Source of the DNA: an uncultured Bacteroidales bacterium
GTDB taxonomy: Bacteria; Bacteroidota; Bacteroidia; Bacteroidales; UBA932
NCBI GenBank assembly: GCA_900546395.1
Contig: URDD01000020.1
Span: forward strand, 1-36,088
Length of the DNA: 36,088 nucleotides
Direction of reading: 5' to 3'
Shown here one piece after another: positions 32,815-36,088 of the stretch. A program made the translations under genes and the position numbers. The number at the start of each line of letters is the position of its first letter. Within the stretch, counting starts at the first letter, position 1. The notes under the pieces were generated by a model. It was not told where the DNA came from, ran no database searches, and was given only the letters and a program-made list of their open reading frames with translations.

Positions 32815-33696
32815 ATGAAAAAGAAAGTTATAGGTTTTGGAGAGATTTTATGGGACATGCTCCCTGATGGCAGGAAACTGGGTGGTGCACCGGCAAATTT
32901 TGCCTATCATTCAAATTGTCTCGGTTGTGAGGGATGGGTCATCAGTTCCGTAGGTAAAGACGATTTGGGAAAAGAGATAAAGGACGTCATTTCCAGAAAG
33001 AAGTTCAACTCATGTCTCGGTGAATCGGACAGGCCTACCGGTACGGTAAATATAAGACTTGATACTGACGGGATTCCTTCATACGAGATAGTTGAAAATG
33101 TTGCCTGGGATGATATTGTCCTTACTGATGAAATGAAAAGACTGGCTTCCGGTGCGGCAGCATTGTGTTTTGGCAGTCTTGTCCAAAGAAATGAGACGTC
33201 CAGGAAATCATTGTATGAATTCATAGGCCTTATGCCCGATAATGCACTTAAAATCTATGATATCAACCTGAGACAGAATTTCTATGACGCAGATGTGATA
33301 GCCTGTTCCCTGGAATTTGCAGATATACTTAAAATCAATGATGAGGAACTGGAAATCGTTTCAAGGATTTTTTCCTTGGACGGAAGCCAGGAGCAGATTT
33401 GCAGGAATCTGATTCGCCGGTACTCTCTGAAACTTGTTATTCTTACAAAAGGAAAAGACGGAAGTGATGTGGTGACTGAAGATTCTGTTTATTCAGTTTC
33501 ACCTCTTCCAGTCAAAATATGCGACACTGTAGGAGCGGGAGATTCTTTCACTGCTACATTTGTTGCCTGCTACCTTTCCGGCAATACAGTATCCGAGTGT
33601 CACAGAAAGGCCAATGCAGTCTCGTCGTATGTGTGTTCCTGCAAAGGGGCGATGCCTGAATACTCCAAAGAATTGGTTGACAGTATTAATCTGTGA
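32815..33696 (+). CDS. PfkB-family carbohydrate kinase, fructokinase-like
   Basis: This 293-residue cytosolic ribokinase-fold enzyme phosphorylates a sugar with ATP. The N-terminal GFGEILWDMLPDGRKLGGAPANFAYH (about residues 7-32) is the fructokinase-like signature. DINLR is at 149-153 and the catalytic anion-hole motif DTVGAGDSF at 237-245, with the base Asp243. Fructose is the best substrate guess from the EILWD...GGAPAN pattern. It lies 24 bases after the DUF4954 gene, so it is probably co-transcribed with it. Confidence 0.9.
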   Translation: MKKKVIGFGEILWDMLPDGRKLGGAPANFAYHSNCLGCEGWVISSVGKDDLGKEIKDVISRKKFNSCLGESDRPTGTVNIRLDTDGIPSYEIVENVAWDDIVLTDEMKRLASGAAALCFGSLVQRNETSRKSLYEFIGLMPDNALKIYDINLRQNFYDADVIACSLEFADILKINDEELEIVSRIFSLDGSQEQICRNLIRRYSLKLVILTKGKDGSDVVTEDSVYSVSPLPVKICDTVGAGDSFTATFVACYLSGNTVSECHRKANAVSSYVCSCKGAMPEYSKELVDSINL

Positions 33697-33760
33697 TTTC
33701 CTGTGAGAGTCGCATCCGTGACAAAAGCGATATTTGTGTCATACTGCATGAATATGTCTC

Positions 33761-33835
33761 CAGAGGCATTTAGGTATCATCCGCCAGAAGAATACAAAGG
33801 ATACGGCATATATCCTGTTCCGGATGATGCCTCTG
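33761..33835. other. 75-base multi-stem inverted-repeat element
   Basis: CAGAGGC (33761-33767) pairs with GCCTCTG (33829-33835). ATCATCCG (33776-33783) pairs with CGGATGAT (33821-33828), contiguous on the right side, with an 8-base bulge on the left. Inside, AGGATA (33798-33803) pairs with TATCCT (33811-33816). That is 21 base pairs in one nested structure. It lies between the convergent sugar kinase and msrC genes and has no T-run, so it does not look like a standard terminator. Confidence 0.5.
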
Positions 33836-33849
33836 TTATGATGGCTGTC

Positions 33850-34296
33850 TTATCTGGCCAGCAACCTGCAAATCGCTTCCAGGAATGTTTTGTCGGATTC
33901 GTCGAAAGTATTCAGGTTTTCACTGTCGATATCCAGGACAGCTATTATTGCATTTTCTTTCCATACCGGAACGACAATCTCGCTTTTTGACTCTGATGAG
34001 CAGGCTATATGGCCTGGAAATTCTTCGACATCAGGGACAATGACGGTTTCCTGCTTTTTCCAGGCTGTCCCGCATACGCCTTTACCATATCCTATTCGTG
34101 TGCATGCTACAGGTCCCTGGAATGGTCCCAGCACAAGTCCTTTATCTTTTACAAGATAGAATCCTGTCCACCAGAAGCCGAATGTCTGGTGGATGAGAGC
34201 TGAAAGGTTGGCCATATTTGCGATGATGCCGGCTTCCCTGTCTACCAGTGACTCTGCAATTTTCAGGACTTCCGAGTATTTTTCTGTTTTGTTCAT
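33850..34296 (-). CDS. msrC: free methionine-(R)-sulfoxide reductase, GAF type
   Basis: This 148-residue cytosolic GAF-fold enzyme reduces free methionine-R-sulfoxide, a defence against oxidative damage. The three conserved cysteines of the fRMsr family are present: Cys65 (GPVACTRI), Cys75 (GKGVCGTAW) and Cys99 (GHIACSSESKSEIVVP). The WWTGFYL and GPFQGPVAC segments are also diagnostic. Length matches the family. It is the downstream neighbour (44 bases) of the nucleoside-kinase gene on the same strand. Confidence 0.94.
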   Translation of the reverse strand: MNKTEKYSEVLKIAESLVDREAGIIANMANLSALIHQTFGFWWTGFYLVKDKGLVLGPFQGPVACTRIGYGKGVCGTAWKKQETVIVPDVEEFPGHIACSSESKSEIVVPVWKENAIIAVLDIDSENLNTFDESDKTFLEAICRLLAR

Positions 34297-34340
34297 ATTG
34301 TACTTATGTCTTTGATTGGAGTGCCGGACAGTTTTGACTG

Positions 34341-36005
34341 TTACAGGCTGCTTCCTCCTATGAAACTGCGTATTAGAGAAGTGGCAGGCACATCCTTGTC
34401 TGAAACGGGGCTGAAATAGTTCAGGAATTTCAGCAGACGGTGGGCATCGCTGTACTCAGGGCAGTTTTTAGGGATTGTCCTGAGTATTCGTTCTGCATAG
34501 GACCTGAGCACAGCAAACTCTATTATATAAGTAGAGTTGAAGAGGGTGTCTGCATCCTCCTGGAATGCGTAGATCCACTTGACTTCAGCACGTCTGACAT
34601 TTGGCCAGTTGGCGATAGACTCCCTGGCGGTGAATGCTCCCTTGTTGAAGTCTCTCATAATCCTTCTGAGCAGTCTGTTGTCACTGGTAGGAATGCAGTT
34701 GTGGTCGTCCAGTGAGATACTTGTAATGGTATTGATGAATATCTTGTATTTGGCCTCTGCCGGTACTCGGTCAGTGAGTTTAGGGTTGAGGGCATGTATA
34801 CCTTCTACCAGAAGAACTGTCCTGCTGTCCAGCTTCAATGTCTTGCCGTTCATTTCCCTGATTCCTGTAACGAAGTTGTATTCAGGGACTTCAACTGTCT
34901 CTCCTGCAAGAAGTTTCAATATGTCGTTCTGCAGGTATTCGTGATCGACAGTGTCGAAATTGTCAAAGTCGTATGATCCGTCCGGGAGTTTGGGTGTGTC
35001 AAGCCTGTTGACGAAATAGTCGTCAGTGGAGAATGAGACAGGGTGCAGTCCGCAGGCTTTGAGCTGAATGCTGAGTCTTTTGCAGAAAGTAGATTTACCG
35101 CTGCTGCTGGGTCCGGTAATCAGTACGACACGTACAGGCTCTGGCAACTGTGTCCTGCGGTTTATTTCTTCAGCAATCTGGACGATTTTCTTTTCCTGAA
35201 GAGCTTCAGCCACCTGGATGAGATCTGCGGCATTGCCTTTCTCGCAGGCAAGGTTGACATCGCCGACGTTTTCCAGTCCCATAATCTTGTTCCATTTCAG
35301 ATTTTCAGAGAATATCTCGAAGGTTTTCGGCTGGTCTATGAAAGGGGCGAGCTGTTCAGGGTGGTGTCTGTCCGGAACTCTGAGGTGCAGGCCTCCACGG
35401 TACATGGCAAGATCCCAAACTTTCAGGTATCCGGTGCTGGCAAGCAGGACATCATAGTAGTAGTCCGGTGTTCCTCCGAGTGTATAATATTTCACATATA
35501 CCTCATTTGAAGTCTGCAGCATTTTCACCTTGTCATCCTGTCCCAAGGAGCGGAACGTTTCAATGGCTTCTTCCAGACGTACTTCAAGTCTGCGGAACGG
35601 CAGGTTGAGCTCTACTATTTCGTGCATCCTTTTCCTGATGCATTCCAAGTCCTTTTCTGTAAATTCAGATCCGTCTCCCTTGTCTATGGAGCAATAGTAT
35701 CCTTTGGAAATAGGGCGGCGTAAAGTGACTTTTGACTTTGGATATATGTCAGAAGCTGCTTTACATAAAAGGAAGCAAAGCGAATTCGAGTAAACGCTTC
35801 TTCCAAGATATGTCCTGTAGTCAAGGAATTCCACTTCGCGGCTGTTGAAAGCCCTGTATTTAAGTCCCTGGCTTACATTATTCACCTTTGCCGATAAAAT
35901 CGGATACGGCTGCTCGAATTCAAACTCCGGCAGCATCTCCATAAGGGTAGTCCCTTCCTTGAAAGTCTTGCTCGTCTGGGTATTTACACAAAAAATAGTT
36001 ATCAT
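34341..36005 (-). CDS. uridine-kinase-like nucleoside kinase with N-terminal TGS-like region
   Basis: This 554-residue cytosolic protein is typical of Bacteroidales. Residues 1-60 resemble a TGS domain, and about 60-240 resemble the second additional domain of threonyl-tRNA synthetase (GYYCSIDKGDGSEFTEKDLECIRKRM, YRGGLHLRVPDRHH). A phosphoribulokinase/uridine kinase domain covers about 290-554, with Walker A GPSSSGKST (298-306), FSTDDYFVNR, YDFDNFDTVDHEYL and LLVEGIHALNPKLTD. The predicted reaction is phosphorylation of a nucleoside, probably uridine/cytidine, though this fused family has little direct evidence. It has a consensus promoter with a palindrome. Confidence 0.93.
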   Translation of the reverse strand: MITIFCVNTQTSKTFKEGTTLMEMLPEFEFEQPYPILSAKVNNVSQGLKYRAFNSREVEFLDYRTYLGRSVYSNSLCFLLCKAASDIYPKSKVTLRRPISKGYYCSIDKGDGSEFTEKDLECIRKRMHEIVELNLPFRRLEVRLEEAIETFRSLGQDDKVKMLQTSNEVYVKYYTLGGTPDYYYDVLLASTGYLKVWDLAMYRGGLHLRVPDRHHPEQLAPFIDQPKTFEIFSENLKWNKIMGLENVGDVNLACEKGNAADLIQVAEALQEKKIVQIAEEINRRTQLPEPVRVVLITGPSSSGKSTFCKRLSIQLKACGLHPVSFSTDDYFVNRLDTPKLPDGSYDFDNFDTVDHEYLQNDILKLLAGETVEVPEYNFVTGIREMNGKTLKLDSRTVLLVEGIHALNPKLTDRVPAEAKYKIFINTITSISLDDHNCIPTSDNRLLRRIMRDFNKGAFTARESIANWPNVRRAEVKWIYAFQEDADTLFNSTYIIEFAVLRSYAERILRTIPKNCPEYSDAHRLLKFLNYFSPVSDKDVPATSLIRSFIGGSSL

Positions 36006-36027
36006 GCCTTTCCTTTTTACTGAAATT

Positions 36028-36070
36028 CAAATATACGCAGAAGCCGAGAGCAGAGCAAATTTATTTGCTA
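36028..36070 (-). promoter_or_regulatory. consensus promoter overlapped by a palindrome, upstream of the nucleoside kinase
   Basis: On the minus strand TTTG (36056-36059) is followed after 20 bases by TATATTTG (36028-36035), a full Bacteroidota promoter. The palindrome AGCAAAT-TT-ATTTGCT (36055-36070) covers the -33 element, a natural position for a repressor site. Confidence 0.65.
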
Positions 36071-36088
36071 TGCCGAGGCGCAACAGTA

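Noticed and set aside
33703..33990. 95-residue plus-strand ORF between the sugar kinase and msrC
   Set aside because: It starts with GTG, runs into the msrC coding region on the other strand and has no recognisable features; its first part coincides with the nested inverted repeat.
1..36088. tRNA, rRNA, CRISPR arrays, insertion-sequence transposases
   Set aside because: Looked for by eye on both strands; no cloverleaf with CCA-type end, no regularly spaced repeats and no transposase-like ORF were found.

Overview
The window looks like a chromosomal stretch of a gut-type Bacteroidota (order Bacteroidales). Three things point there. Several genes are preceded by the Bacteroidota -7 element TAnnTTTG, in a few cases with TTTG 18-20 bases upstream. 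Lipoproteins carry BACON domains. The gene families are typical of the group: DUF4954, a TGS-like nucleoside kinase, decayed TPR regulators, and a CsgG/DUF4810/DUF799 operon. I cannot name a genus. I saw no rRNA, tRNA, CRISPR array, transposase or integrase.

Layout. 1-9345 is housekeeping and transport: a secreted protein of unknown function, an EamA permease, an aldose-epimerase-like protein, NADP-type glutamate dehydrogenase (gdhA), a leftward CobW metallochaperone/PAS/GNAT operon, a dicarboxylate or amino-acid symporter, and an overlapping LrgA/LrgB pair. 9346-18000 is accessory and partly decayed. It holds a leftward three-gene surface-lipoprotein operon (BACON x3 plus SUMF1; BACON plus SUMF1; BACON plus five repeat modules), then fragments of dead genes (a start-less ORF, a frameshifted lipoprotein, two pieces of TPR regulators) around one intact AAA+ ATPase. 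The last 54 bases of conserved ATPase sequence recur exactly 7.9 kb away, just beyond the lipoprotein operon, so the accessory block is bracketed by a direct repeat.

18065-24023 holds a small secreted protein with a TauE/SafE permease, a YfcC-family carrier, a FabH-like synthase interrupted by one in-frame TAA, a zinc alcohol dehydrogenase and a DUF1963 protein. 24249-30509 is leftward: a lipoprotein built from the same repeat module as the island lipoprotein, a probable beta-barrel protein, a MATE exporter, and the envelope operon CsgG / small lipoprotein / DUF4810 / DUF799. 30796-36005 holds DUF4954, a PfkB sugar kinase, a free-methionine sulfoxide reductase (MsrC) and a uridine-kinase-like protein.

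The main points of interest are the 54-base repeat that brackets the accessory block, the FabH gene whose only visible lesion is one stop codon, an apparently unnamed repeat module shared by two lipoproteins 12 kb apart, SUMF1 domains that lack the oxidase cysteines, and several structured leaders and intergenic elements. All family calls are from reading the sequence; no database search was run.
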